Shown one piece after another: positions 46,301-55,909 of a stretch of DNA of 64,000 bases (positions are counted from its first letter, which is position 1; each line of letters opens with the position of its first letter). A program made the translations under genes and the position numbers. The DNA is from Saccharomycopsis malanga (lineage: Eukaryota > Ascomycota > Saccharomycetes > Ascoideales > Saccharomycopsidaceae), in contig CP025322.1 in the NCBI GenBank assembly GCA_004014935.1, forward strand, positions 2,108,001 to 2,172,000, read 5' to 3'. Below the pieces are notes generated by a model that searched no databases, was not told the DNA's origin, and saw only the letters and a list, made by a program, of their open reading frames with translations.

Positions 46301-49300
46301 GGAAATCAATAACACTTTCGGTTTTAGGAGGGATAACAGGATCCGACAAGTAAAAGGTGACTTTGGGAAGTATAATGTTGCCATTAATAGCCGTTTTCTC
46401 ATAACATTTAGTTTCTGAGGTTTCATAATTCTGTACAACCACAGACCAATTGTTCAAAATGAACTCGCCCTTGGTTTCATCTATTCCAAGACCGAGTTTC
46501 ATGATATCGTTGTAAACTTGTACTTTGAACAGGATATCGTCCGGAGCGCTCAGGTTTTTGGAACCAGATTTAGACGGTGATTTAAGCGACGACACAATGT
46601 CTTCGAAAAGCCTCTTAAATTCCAACCAATCGGAAAGAAGCTCTTCTTTTGAGCCAAATACATCACTGATAGACCGAAGAAGCAGAGGAATGGAGACATC
46701 TACTGTTCCAGTGAAGATTTCAGCCAATACAAGGGGTTTGGACATATCACCTTTGAGTTTCACCATTGGTGATGGTTGTTTGTAGCGTGCTAGAAACTTT
46801 TTGCTGTACAGATTGTGGATAACGTCTAACGCAACACTGTCGGAAAAAAGCTCTACAAAAAATAGCTTTTTCACCGACAGAGCACTCAAAGAGATGTTTT
46901 TAGTACATCCCACAAGCAAGATCGGCGACAACACTTCGATATTGTAGGTGACTTCATCTATGTTGAGACCAATTTGTGCTTTTTGCAATCCCAAATCGTT
47001 GCCAGTGCTGTTTTCACTACTTTCCTCGCTACGAAACGCATCAACAACTTGGTTGATGTACACCATTTCATCATTGTATAAGACCTCGAGCAAGTTTATG
47101 TAGTCATATGATCCTCTGGAAATGTCTACATTGATAGACCCCATGTGGCTGTTAAACAAAAGCAATCCCTTGAATCCGTCAGTACCATTACAATCCCACG
47201 ACAAGCTGTTGATTTTGTTCAGTGCAAATGTTTCCTGTTCTAGTAATAAAATGGACTGTAGAGCTCCTACCTTGGCAACGCTACTAAAAGATTGGTCGTT
47301 GCTGATGTAGTGTGTGCTGATGAGATCTTCCATGTGGAATTCATGAGATATCCTGCCAAGAGTGACTGTATTGTTGATTTGATTCACCACTATTGTAAGA
47401 TGAATATTCTGATTGCTGTTTGCAGTTTGTTCATTATGCGCAAGCTGAATACTGTTTTCTGGCTGCTTATAAAACTCATTCAACTTGTTGAGGTTCAAAA
47501 AAACCATGCTGATCAAAGACACTTGCGCCCCCACAGTGTCAACATTCAAAGCCACTTTAATATCATCGTCTGCAAACACCTCGCATTCAACATTTTCGAG
47601 CCAGACGCTATCAAACGTGTTTGCTACGGATTGATCGATGGCAGATCCCAACTTCACTTGCAAACTTGCTATTGCGAAATTGACGCCCATATCACTCTTA
47701 TTGGCGACATTGTGGTCCAAAATCATGCTAAACACCTTCTTGAAAACATAATTCTGCTTGATATCGAAAAACTCCCAGCTTCTCCACTTGGAGAACACTC
47801 TGAGGACTGTTTCCAAAGCAAAGTGGTAGTCTGTCCATTCGTCTGTGGTGAAGTGATGTTCCCATCCTGCCGGCAAGCTTTTCAAGACGTGGCGTAGTCT
47901 GACGAGGATTCTCCAGCTGTCGTACGATCTGACGTGTCTGGTTTCCGAGTTTCTGACAATATGGGTAGGTCTGGTCAAGACTGAGGAGTCGTGGTGGATT
48001 TTGTAGTGTTCGCTGGCCACTGAGAGTTTGTATATGAGCTCGATATAGTTTTTCACGGATTTCAGCGCAAGGATGGCCAAACGCTCAATAGAAGGTTGCA
48101 AGACTTTTGTGTGGTGTTCCAATTGTGAGGAAACCCATTCTATATGGTTGTCTGCTATGTTTAGGATGACGTCGTCCAGATTGAACGACGATACCACTGA
48201 AGACTGTTCGTTTAGCCACACTTCTGCATCGCGGACGGTGAGATCGGCGGCTGAGGAGAGGCCAGGGGTGAAGAGACTGATATTTATCGTAGGAACACTT
48301 AATGCCATGGTGATTGTATTGGAGGAGACTGAGTTTTGTAAAGCATCTTTGAAACACATGGCAAGAGACGGCTCGTTGACAGAGACCTGCAAATGGCCTG
48401 AAGTGAAGATTTCTTTGATCTGGTTTCTGGCAGCGATCTGTTTTTCAAAAACAGCTACATTGACGGAGTTGGAGAAATCGCCGTAGTAGATGTTGGCAAC
48501 ACTGGTGATCAAGCGGACATTGCGAGCCAGAAAGAAACCCACTTCGTTCTTCAACAAGGTCAATAGGACTTCCATTTGCAACGAGTCCAATATCCCGTTG
48601 GGAGAATAGGAAACAAACCCCTCTGCGACACTGACAAGTCCGTCGATGGCTTTCGGGGAAACAAACATGTCCACGACGCCGATGTTGAAGATAAAGTTGT
48701 CGTATTCGTAGCGCTGGTCGCTCATATCGAGCTGGGGAGTTGCCAGCTCCTCCTGGCTGAACTGGCTGTTTTCCCCAAACACCACCTTGTTGCTGAAACT
48801 GCGGACCTTTCCCTCTGCTAGTTTGCGGGCCGGAAGAAACTCCAACAAGCTGCTATTGTCACTGGTGTCGCTGGCCATGGAGTAGAGCGACTCGGAGATG
48901 TCGTCAAACGGCTCCTGGTCGCCAAAAGGAAACTCGTCAAATACCAAATCAACAGACTGGTTGGTGAGCGGGGGAGCAATGTCGGGCAAAGACAACGAGG
49001 CAATCACTTTTGTATAGTCTTTATTATAACTGTTGTCGCGATTCTGTTCGGTCAAGAAAAACGGGGCACGGTGGAACGGCCCATCGTGCAACTTGAGATG
49101 GTCTTGTTGTTTCTGGCCATGGAGGAAAAAGTCTTTTTTTCTGCAAAAGTTTGTAATGTAAAGACTAGTCGTGGTGTACAAGAGCAATTGCTTGGTAGCA
49201 AGGCTTTCCATCTTGACTACAATGTTTTTGATTTTCAAATCCATCCGTGAGGAGTATCTGCCGTTAGCCAAGTCGTTGAATTTCGCAGAGACAGGCTCCA

Positions 49301-52300
49301 AGAGAATGTCCAACCGGCTCTGTTGGTCCTTGTCGCGCACCGTCAAAGAGACTGACGGGCACTGGAAACACACTATTGTGACGTCGTTCAACTCTGGTGT
49401 TTTCACGATCATGGAGTTTTCATAGTCGACAAACGTGTAGCCGATTTTTTGGGCGACTCCGCCTAACAGCTTGAGAAAGTCGATATGGGAATTGGACGCT
49501 ACGGCTCCGACACTGAGATCCCATTTACATATATATGTGGGCTCCAACGGCGGCAAGCCAAACACCCTGTGGCCGTGGATCACAATGCCGTCGATGAACA
49601 TGTCTGGATCGTTGTTCCAAGCACTGTTGTGCACGGCGTCCTGGAGCGACAGCGGGTCGTTTTCCACATAGACCACTTTCAAAGGGGCAATGTCACACTG
49701 GAGGTCCATGTAATAGTTTGTGAACCGGATGTCAATGTCGAAGTTTGGAAGCCGAGCAGCAATGAAGCTATCCGAGTCATACAAGTTGCACGGGAGGATC
49801 AAACAGCCGTTATCCACACAAAACGAAAACAAGACATCAATCTCGTTTTCCGTGCGGCGAATCTTTTTGGTCTCTTCTAGCGACTCGTCAACAGAGCCTT
49901 CTGCCTTTCTGTCTGTGTACTCTTCCAATGTCTGGAAATGCACATGGTCGCCAAAATAGTTCTCCTTGATGTCCATGATATGTTTGATCAAAAAGCCATA
50001 AGCCTGGAACGTGGTGTTGCTCAATTTGCAGTTCACAATGATCTCGTCCACCAAGTCCACCTCGATGCTGCTGTAGTACGTGTAGGAGCCTTCGATTTGG
50101 AGCTGCTCGCCATTGGCCAACTCGTTGTCTTTCAAAAACGTGTTTAGGGTGTTCCACGCCGGCGTATCGAGCGCTAGGGCCAACTTATCGCTGCATATGC
50201 TGTACGAGATGCAATGTGCTTTCTGGAAAATCTCGTGCATGGCAACTTGCAAGTTGATGTCCAAATCTGAAGTCTGGAATGACACGTACGTGTTGTCGTC
50301 GAAATCCAACGGGTTGTTGATGATGTTTTCGCTGTTCACATTCATATACAACTTCACTCCTTGGCGAAACTGCCATTCGATGTTGTATTCATACGGCCGG
50401 AAGCAATTGTACGAATTCACCATCTCGCTGGCATTGTTCAAAAGACTGTTTTCCATCGTTGCAAAATCGTTCAACAAGTCTGATATCAAGGACACATGTT
50501 CCCGAAGCAAGAACAACTCTCCCCCGGCAGAGCAGTTCACGATGTTCCAACAGATTATGGACTTCCATATCAACGGGAAATGTATCTTGATTGTAGAGCA
50601 ATGCTCAGAGGCCCTGAAGAAAATATTGTGGTTGATGGAAGAGCGGATCTCAGGTCTTTTCAACGAGACATCAACAACCACCTCACTGCCATCTGCTGTC
50701 CGCTCATATTCAGATTTACATTCTACCAAACTGTTTTTGTACAACTTCAATTCTAGCCACGCAAACGGCCTAGACTTTACTTCCTTCTTCGCAGGCGGCT
50801 CCTCCTTTGTTCCTACAATCGACTTGGCCAAGTCCTTGCTGTACTCGCGCATTGGGATTCGGACAATCGACCTGTCATCTTCAAACTTCACTGAAAACTC
50901 AAAGTATGTGTAGATTCTAGTCTGGCCTCGCTTCAACTTGTCGCTGGGCTTGCAGTCCATAAAGTTGTTGGCCTGCGGGAAAAACACCTTGTAGAAAGAG
51001 ATTCTTTGTCTGTCTGCCCAAGGCCCATAATATATAGTGGACTCGCTTAGACTGACCCGCACCCCGGTTTTGGGAGGATCCCCAGAATTGCCGACATCAG
51101 GCCCGGTTTCCGGCCGTGTCCGAGGCTCAGAGGGCACTGCTCCGGGTATGTCGTAATAATACAAGATGTTGCAGTTATTGCTGTCCAAGACGGTTCTGTA
51201 GATGGCGTACTCCTGCGACAACTTGCCCTTGTCTTTGTAGAGGACTGTGTCATCGCTGTCGTCAAGATACTGAGGCAAGCCTTTCCATTCAGCATTACTT
51301 TCGACTGTATTCAAACCTTCTGGCTTGCGCTGCTTTTTGCTGAAAAGGGCGTGCTTTCTGGTCAAATCAACAAAGTCATGCCACAATGTTTTGTACTTTT
51401 TGTATCGTCTTTGTTTCCGCTTACGTAGATACTCCTCGTGGATATTGAAATTGTTGCTGTTCAAATACGCAGAGCTGATTGGCTCCTTGTAGCTCACGTT
51501 TGGCTTGAACTGGATCTTCAAGTCATCTAGCGTGAGCTTTATATTGTGTCTGTAATGGTCCAATACAGGATTAGCGGCAGGCCCAATGTCAAACGATCCG
51601 TGGCCGCTTGTAAAGGACCCTACAATAATAGAGGTGGTGTTTTCGTTTCCTAAAACTATACCGCACTTGTTGATATGGAAATCTACCGGAAGAAAATGTA
51701 ATAGGTGAAATAGTGATGACGACGACAAATTGCTTTGTTTCATGCCAGGCTCGTCCATAGTTTTCTCATCAGAAGTGGTGTCTGACTGTTCTACGCCTGA
51801 TGCTTCTGTTTGTTTGGCGTTTGGCTGCTTCCTCTGGCGGATTCCTTCTTTGGACTCTTCTTCAGACCTTTTCAACTCGTCCAAGACATATTCGTAAGCA
51901 TATGTTCTGTTATACACAAACAATTCGAGCCCGTCGATTTGAACCATAAATCTGGCAGGAAGTTTGTCGTTTCGTATGGCACTTTTAGTGCTCAAATCTG
52001 ACTCACCGCCTTGGCTTTCTTCCACAGCCACTAGATTATATTCCGAGTTTTTAACATTCAAAAACCAATACCGCCATGTAATGTTTCCCTCCAATATACA
52101 CACGGCAAAATCCTTGGTCACTACAGAAAAGTTCTTTACAAAGATTCTCCCTGCCAAAAGCGATATCTTAAAAGACTGGAAATGTATAGACACCTTGCAC
52201 AGTTTCCATAGCACAACGTTTATCGCCAACGTCAACAACCAGCCAATAAACCGGTTGAAATAGAACATTAGTGCTAGAAACACCAACAAGACTAGTATCC

Positions 52301-52355
52301 AGTCGGTCGCAAACAGCGCCGTAATCTCATCAGATGAGACTATATCAGATGCCAT
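43389..52355 (-). CDS. CSF1: Csf1, bridge-like lipid transfer protein (BLTP1/Tweek family)
   Basis: 2988 residues in one uninterrupted frame; Saccharomyces Csf1 has 2958. Anchored in the endoplasmic reticulum by an N-terminal helix (about 18-42, WILVLLVFLALMFYF) and extended as a long lipid-conducting groove to partner membranes; needed for supply of lipid to GPI-anchor synthesis and for growth in the cold. The N-terminal signature is clear: SFKISLLAGRIFVKNFSVVTKDFAVCILEGNITWRYWFLN follows the anchor, as in Csf1. The rest is mostly beta-strand with scattered acidic linkers (for example QRKQPNAKQTEASGVEQSD around 175-195), and the C-terminus keeps YLYIAIEPPIIEPPRLKELGD then HHFIILPLEQFVKNVEKQYN. 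The ATG at 52355 is well placed before the helix. At almost 9 kb it is the largest gene here, and no intron or frameshift is needed. Confidence 0.95.
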   Translation of the reverse strand: MASDIVSSDEITALFATDWILVLLVFLALMFYFNRFIGWLLTLAINVVLWKLCKVSIHFQSFKISLLAGRIFVKNFSVVTKDFAVCILEGNITWRYWFLNVKNSEYNLVAVEESQGGESDLSTKSAIRNDKLPARFMVQIDGLELFVYNRTYAYEYVLDELKRSEEESKEGIRQRKQPNAKQTEASGVEQSDTTSDEKTMDEPGMKQSNLSSSSLFHLLHFLPVDFHINKCGIVLGNENTTSIIVGSFTSGHGSFDIGPAANPVLDHYRHNIKLTLDDLKIQFKPNVSYKEPISSAYLNSNNFNIHEEYLRKRKQRRYKKYKTLWHDFVDLTRKHALFSKKQRKPEGLNTVESNAEWKGLPQYLDDSDDTVLYKDKGKLSQEYAIYRTVLDSNNCNILYYYDIPGAVPSEPRTRPETGPDVGNSGDPPKTGVRVSLSESTIYYGPWADRQRISFYKVFFPQANNFMDCKPSDKLKRGQTRIYTYFEFSVKFEDDRSIVRIPMREYSKDLAKSIVGTKEEPPAKKEVKSRPFAWLELKLYKNSLVECKSEYERTADGSEVVVDVSLKRPEIRSSINHNIFFRASEHCSTIKIHFPLIWKSIICWNIVNCSAGGELFLLREHVSLISDLLNDFATMENSLLNNASEMVNSYNCFRPYEYNIEWQFRQGVKLYMNVNSENIINNPLDFDDNTYVSFQTSDLDINLQVAMHEIFQKAHCISYSICSDKLALALDTPAWNTLNTFLKDNELANGEQLQIEGSYTYYSSIEVDLVDEIIVNCKLSNTTFQAYGFLIKHIMDIKENYFGDHVHFQTLEEYTDRKAEGSVDESLEETKKIRRTENEIDVLFSFCVDNGCLILPCNLYDSDSFIAARLPNFDIDIRFTNYYMDLQCDIAPLKVVYVENDPLSLQDAVHNSAWNNDPDMFIDGIVIHGHRVFGLPPLEPTYICKWDLSVGAVASNSHIDFLKLLGGVAQKIGYTFVDYENSMIVKTPELNDVTIVCFQCPSVSLTVRDKDQQSRLDILLEPVSAKFNDLANGRYSSRMDLKIKNIVVKMESLATKQLLLYTTTSLYITNFCRKKDFFLHGQKQQDHLKLHDGPFHRAPFFLTEQNRDNSYNKDYTKVIASLSLPDIAPPLTNQSVDLVFDEFPFGDQEPFDDISESLYSMASDTSDNSSLLEFLPARKLAEGKVRSFSNKVVFGENSQFSQEELATPQLDMSDQRYEYDNFIFNIGVVDMFVSPKAIDGLVSVAEGFVSYSPNGILDSLQMEVLLTLLKNEVGFFLARNVRLITSVANIYYGDFSNSVNVAVFEKQIAARNQIKEIFTSGHLQVSVNEPSLAMCFKDALQNSVSSNTITMALSVPTINISLFTPGLSSAADLTVRDAEVWLNEQSSVVSSFNLDDVILNIADNHIEWVSSQLEHHTKVLQPSIERLAILALKSVKNYIELIYKLSVASEHYKIHHDSSVLTRPTHIVRNSETRHVRSYDSWRILVRLRHVLKSLPAGWEHHFTTDEWTDYHFALETVLRVFSKWRSWEFFDIKQNYVFKKVFSMILDHNVANKSDMGVNFAIASLQVKLGSAIDQSVANTFDSVWLENVECEVFADDDIKVALNVDTVGAQVSLISMVFLNLNKLNEFYKQPENSIQLAHNEQTANSNQNIHLTIVVNQINNTVTLGRISHEFHMEDLISTHYISNDQSFSSVAKVGALQSILLLEQETFALNKINSLSWDCNGTDGFKGLLLFNSHMGSINVDISRGSYDYINLLEVLYNDEMVYINQVVDAFRSEESSENSTGNDLGLQKAQIGLNIDEVTYNIEVLSPILLVGCTKNISLSALSVKKLFFVELFSDSVALDVIHNLYSKKFLARYKQPSPMVKLKGDMSKPLVLAEIFTGTVDVSIPLLLRSISDVFGSKEELLSDWLEFKRLFEDIVSSLKSPSKSGSKNLSAPDDILFKVQVYNDIMKLGLGIDETKGEFILNNWSVVVQNYETSETKCYEKTAINGNIILPKVTFYLSDPVIPPKTESVIDFHLDMKLGRPKDPKNTKRAIEITSEYFFFSLNPYTLVKLMELAARFTMLKEKFFSTKTSAAKAEKTSLFSSFAIHILSYNFYFGWLYGNAEQEGLILGCERVYIISEETFGKLTIVDGYCSTSKGSTYQEFYQQSNKKQRALLPNVQLIYSIIKLGKSNRCLNVRVTGEVLDVQLVSEHIRGTDKFIKSIVTAQKLKGELVPKIARANPATEEPGYMESLSSIFTSLNCVVSFAGASVRIENSTLENSFLLLHSPAMEISLGYKKIVGPVEHLVRCEMTTFASDNVLDSNCVPVLVDLWNVVNSLLKEEALAGSKEETSAVEDGNNVPNDKSIDFVSLLKNIDFSGLINIQSQSLTLSCAPSAKINAVVSTNGIKLHLGTVEDVDKLITGTLFIGETKVNLQHAYSREDSGSVSVGKVLVNGMIQQENDRVKIYTSGEMAKVKSFIKTIQLQDLTVFKDIWLPQNKTQNPFDLKVPNIVVGSEIKGSPKPKSKNFAERVQQVSTTNAYPWNFNFVVSDVSLKVDLGQSLGVATLNLDRFWVAQAKSSDWEQNLTLGINTIVLECVGRLAGEVAVRNVSLNSVIKWAHEESFYEIPLVFLSGGVATFEMIVGFDFHTFFVFNVDELYLSLFNQKDHDEAQIDRLFGTANLRGINIYSTCLAASSFMDIVNAFMRIRADNKSSYTEVLRDGGSLGLQQGKNKKDYSILERFTNLKTQVGVSIDQLLFQVYPSSLTDTDVLVIRSGKISAKYIRRLNNNEISSNLFLQWNNLDVALSKLGTSFNGKIINSSNLDNYIKHASKASGGTIFVLPLISISMQTWQLKDSKVVRYSFNSSFGGKVDIRWNLGSVGVIKAMYESHDKALSARIAKNKVINYKTNTDSSLQKTEKTLESLRIREKFEQAEQDREYLYIAIEPPIIEPPRLKELGDVTPPLEWFGLHRKNFPALTHHFIILPLEQFVKNVEKQYNAVLGKA

Positions 52356-53783
52356 CTTTCCAGACCTAGTTATTGCCCTATAATACTTGTTGATGAGGCA
52401 TCATTTGTGTGCTTTCTATATAGAAAAGTGAATGGTGCGCGAAAAACTAGCACTACTAATACTGGCGATACCTGGCGAATTTGTATGTAATATATTAATG
52501 AATAATGAATAATGAATAATGAATAATAAATAATAAATAATAAATAATAAATAATGAATAATGAATAATGAATAATGAATAATGAATAATGAATAATGAA
52601 TAATGAATAATGAATAATGAATAATGAATAATGAATAATGAATAATGAATAATGAATAATGAATAATGAATAATAAATAATAAATAATAAATAATAAATA
52701 ATAAATAATAAATAATAAATAATAAATAATAAATAATAAATAATAAATAATAAATAATAAATAATAAATAATAAATAATAAATAATAAATAATAAATAAT
52801 AAATAATAAATAATAAATAATTAATTATTGCATATTGATAATCAATGAATTATAATTCATATTGATAATCAATTAAATATATGTTTACGTTTACAAGTCT
52901 GTTGATTTAAAGTATTGCCACAAGTCTAGCCAAAAAGAATTAGTGAATTTTATCCAGAGAGACTCGTTTAGTAAGAACCTGATCAACAGCGTTTAGTTCC
53001 TATTCATAGTCAACCAAACATATCAGATCCTTGTACTACCTGAAATCGCCTGTTAAATATAGTACAAGCAAGATGGAGCCAACACCTCTCACTTGATTGG
53101 TTAAATGGGCATGTTTTTTTGAACAATTCCTTACAAATCATAGCTTGAACCGAGTATTGCTGAAAACTATTTAATTAACAAAATCTCAAGTACAGCATTA
53201 CATTATTTACCACGTATATTTGACCTAAACCTTTGATTCACATTACCTTCCTATTTCTAATTAATAACTACATTTTTAACCAAGACCATAAGCAGGTTAA
53301 AATTTTATGGAATAAAATTGATTCGCAGGTTTTCTTTACAATGATTAGTTATTGTTGTTAGGCAGTTTATACAGTATAAATCACTGCTTAGGCTTTGCTT
53401 TTTCCAGACTGTTTTTCAGTTAATCTAATTATTTTTTCTCTTTACACCTTCAACTTGTATGCTTCAATAATATACACATTTCCTAGAATTACTAAATGCT
53501 CAGCTGAAAAGAGCCCTTTTTTTCCACTTAACCAATGCTCTTTTGAAATATTTTTACTCAGTTTTGATTACTGTTACATATAAGAATATGCAAGCTAGCC
53601 ATTGTTGAGTGATTCCAACTCACTGTCTTTTCGACATTTCAAATAGTTGAGCGTTTTATATAGAAATTTGTGATGGTTTATAAGATGCGCTCTCTGTTTT
53701 TTCGTACCCGATTTGGATGAAAAATTATATTGGCCATTAAATATAATGATCATCTAGCTTAATCTTCAAACATATAGAACGTG
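52356..53783. other. Spacer between CSF1 and PRP40
   Basis: Divergent spacer. CSF1 promoter first, then the heptamer array at 52497-52820, then about 960 bp of AT-rich sequence without recognisable content apart from a TTAAAGTATTGCCA near 52905 that also occurs around 35058. Frames such as 53395-53583 are not credible. Confidence 0.5.
52497..52820. repeat. 7-bp microsatellite array, alternating GAATAAT and AAATAAT blocks
   Basis: About 46 units of seven bases in clean blocks: GAATAAT, then AAATAAT (from about 52524), GAATAAT again (from about 52553), then a long AAATAAT block (from about 52672) to 52820. Blocks differ by a single base per unit. It lies about 140-465 bp upstream of the CSF1 start. 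Confidence 0.93.
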
Positions 53784-55604
53784 ATGGCGTGGAAAGAGGC
53801 CAAGGATCCTACTGGCAGGACCTATTACTACAATACCGAGACCAAACAATCTACGTGGGAGAAGCCCCAGGAGTTGTACAGTCGTGCTGATGAATTGTTA
53901 GACAAGTCTGATTGGAACCGATATTTTTCCAAGGAGAATAAAAGATATTATTACTACAATGTGAAGACCAAACAAACGACATGGGAATTTCCCATCAAAG
54001 AGACAGAAGCCACCGAAACACACTCTGCTGAGCCGGGGCCTGTTCTGGATGTTCCCTATGAGAAAATATTCGCAATAGACACGAGTCTTACGAGCCCTCG
54101 TAGTGAGTCAAAGGCTGGGTTTATCAAGTTGCTAGAAGAGAATAACGTTGACACATCATGGTCGTTTCAACGGGTGATGGACAGTTTTATCACAGATCCT
54201 CGATATTGGCTTGTAAGCGATACGTTGATGAAAAAGACGTATTTTGAGGAGTATTTGATGGAAAAGTCCCGCAGAGAGCTCTCGAAAGCTACAAATTCCA
54301 AGGAAAAGTTTCAGGCAGACTTCCAGAAGTTGCTACTGGCGCACAAAAACGATATCAAGTACTATACAAGATGGAAGACATTTAAGCGTAAAGTGGAAGA
54401 CGAGCCAATATATGTGCATTCAATCTTACTGGAACGTGAGAAAAAGTCTTTATTCAGCAATCACATTGCGGCGTTGAGAAAACAACACGATGAGGAGGAA
54501 GAAAAGTTAAGAAACCAAGCTTTATCAGAGTTTGAAAACTATTTTGATACTACCTTGAAAGTATATGTTACTCCTGAACACAGCTGGGACGATATATTGA
54601 ATATAATCACCCACGACCAACGTGTGAAGCAGAATAAGAACTTTTCGCGGCTTAACAAGTTGGATATCCTCAATCTATACAGCGCCCGCTACAAAATTAT
54701 GGAAGACGCTTTGAGACAACAAGTCAAGGTTCTAGAGGCCCAAAACTACAGAAGCGACAGAATCGCTCGGGACAATTTCAAAAGTCTATTGGCGGAAATG
54801 GTGAATGACAATGCAATTACCATCAACACCACTTTCAAAGACATTTATCCGTTTATCAAAAACGAGGATAGTTTCAAAGCTTTACTAGGAAGATCCGGCT
54901 CTGGACCATTGGAACTTTTCTGGGATATGATAGAAGAACAGAACATTGTTTTACGGGCCCAAAAAGATGTAGTTTTCGATTATTTGGTGGAAAAAAATTT
55001 CAATGTACTTACCAGCTCAAAAAAGGAGTTTTTAAACATCATAGAGCAAAATTCTCGCCTCAAAACTGCGCTGCTATCCGAAAATATTGATTTCGTGTAT
55101 GAACTCTTAGTGAAACAAAACTTGAATGACTTGAAGAAATTGAAAAAATCCACGGAAACTGCCTTTGAAGACAGAAAGGCTTCGTTCAAGAGACATTTAA
55201 CTAGCTATATCAAGAAAAAGCATTTGAACATGTCAGCTTCTTCAACTGCTTTACAAGCCCTTACAGAACTCAAATGGGACCATGTAAAATTACTGGTGAT
55301 GAAAGAATCATTTTACCATCAATTGGCATCATTTATCAATAAAAACAAGAGGCTTATCTACGACAAGGACTTTGAAGATTCCTTAAACTACGACCAGTTC
55401 ATCACAAACGACGGTGAACACCCTGAACTTGACATCAGCGGTGATCAAGAGATCGCTAATCCAGAGATTGCTAATTCAGAGATTGACGATGCACTTGCCC
55501 AAAGACTTTTTGAACAGCTGTTGATCAAAATTAAAGAGGAACTCTTGCTAGCGGCGTCACACGCCAACACCACTAAATCCACCGCCATGGATTTGGACTA
55601 TTGA
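53784..55604 (+). CDS. PRP40: U1 snRNP protein Prp40 (WW and FF domains)
   Basis: 606 residues from the ATG at 53784; the frame could start at a GTG one codon earlier but ATG is the natural choice. Prp40 is a U1 snRNP component that helps bridge the 5' splice site and the branch-point proteins. Two WW domains stand at the N-terminus: AWKEAKDPTGRTYYYNTETKQSTWEKP (split here by reading: about 2-28) and WNRYFSKENKRYYYYNVKTK followed by QTTWEFP (about 43-70). A string of FF domains follows from about 108 (FIKLLEENNVDTSWSFQRVM, FQADFQKLLLAHKNDIKYYT, FENYFDTTLKVYVTPEHSWD, and weaker ones). Saccharomyces Prp40 has 583 residues. The end (IKEELLLAASHANTTKSTAM) is low in conservation. Confidence 0.95.
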   Translation: MAWKEAKDPTGRTYYYNTETKQSTWEKPQELYSRADELLDKSDWNRYFSKENKRYYYYNVKTKQTTWEFPIKETEATETHSAEPGPVLDVPYEKIFAIDTSLTSPRSESKAGFIKLLEENNVDTSWSFQRVMDSFITDPRYWLVSDTLMKKTYFEEYLMEKSRRELSKATNSKEKFQADFQKLLLAHKNDIKYYTRWKTFKRKVEDEPIYVHSILLEREKKSLFSNHIAALRKQHDEEEEKLRNQALSEFENYFDTTLKVYVTPEHSWDDILNIITHDQRVKQNKNFSRLNKLDILNLYSARYKIMEDALRQQVKVLEAQNYRSDRIARDNFKSLLAEMVNDNAITINTTFKDIYPFIKNEDSFKALLGRSGSGPLELFWDMIEEQNIVLRAQKDVVFDYLVEKNFNVLTSSKKEFLNIIEQNSRLKTALLSENIDFVYELLVKQNLNDLKKLKKSTETAFEDRKASFKRHLTSYIKKKHLNMSASSTALQALTELKWDHVKLLVMKESFYHQLASFINKNKRLIYDKDFEDSLNYDQFITNDGEHPELDISGDQEIANPEIANSEIDDALAQRLFEQLLIKIKEELLLAASHANTTKSTAMDLDY

Positions 55605-55909
55605 ATCTCTCGCTCAATACACAATAGCTCAATCCAACCATTTCTTGTACACACTGTCAACTTACACCTTTCTGATTGGCCAATATTAGTGCACGTGACT
55701 ATTATGATCAATTACTTTATATGGAAATAAGTCAACACGATCAGCGGTGTTATGTAAACAGAGTGTCCCAATGCGGTGAAAGGTAAACAAACAATGGAGG
55801 ATGAAATATTATGTCAATAAAATGTTTATATCTGATTATTTTCTGTTGATTACCACTTTTACAGACGTAAGAATTTGTTTTTATCACAAACAAAGCATTG
55901 ACAAGAGCC
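55605..55909. promoter_or_regulatory. PRP40 3' end and chitin synthase promoter
   Basis: 305 bp. Contains a CACGTGAC (55692-55699), an E-box core of the type bound by Cbf1 or similar bHLH factors, and GATTGGCCAAT (55675-55685), which holds CCAAT on both strands. No repeat or SINE trace. Confidence 0.35.
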
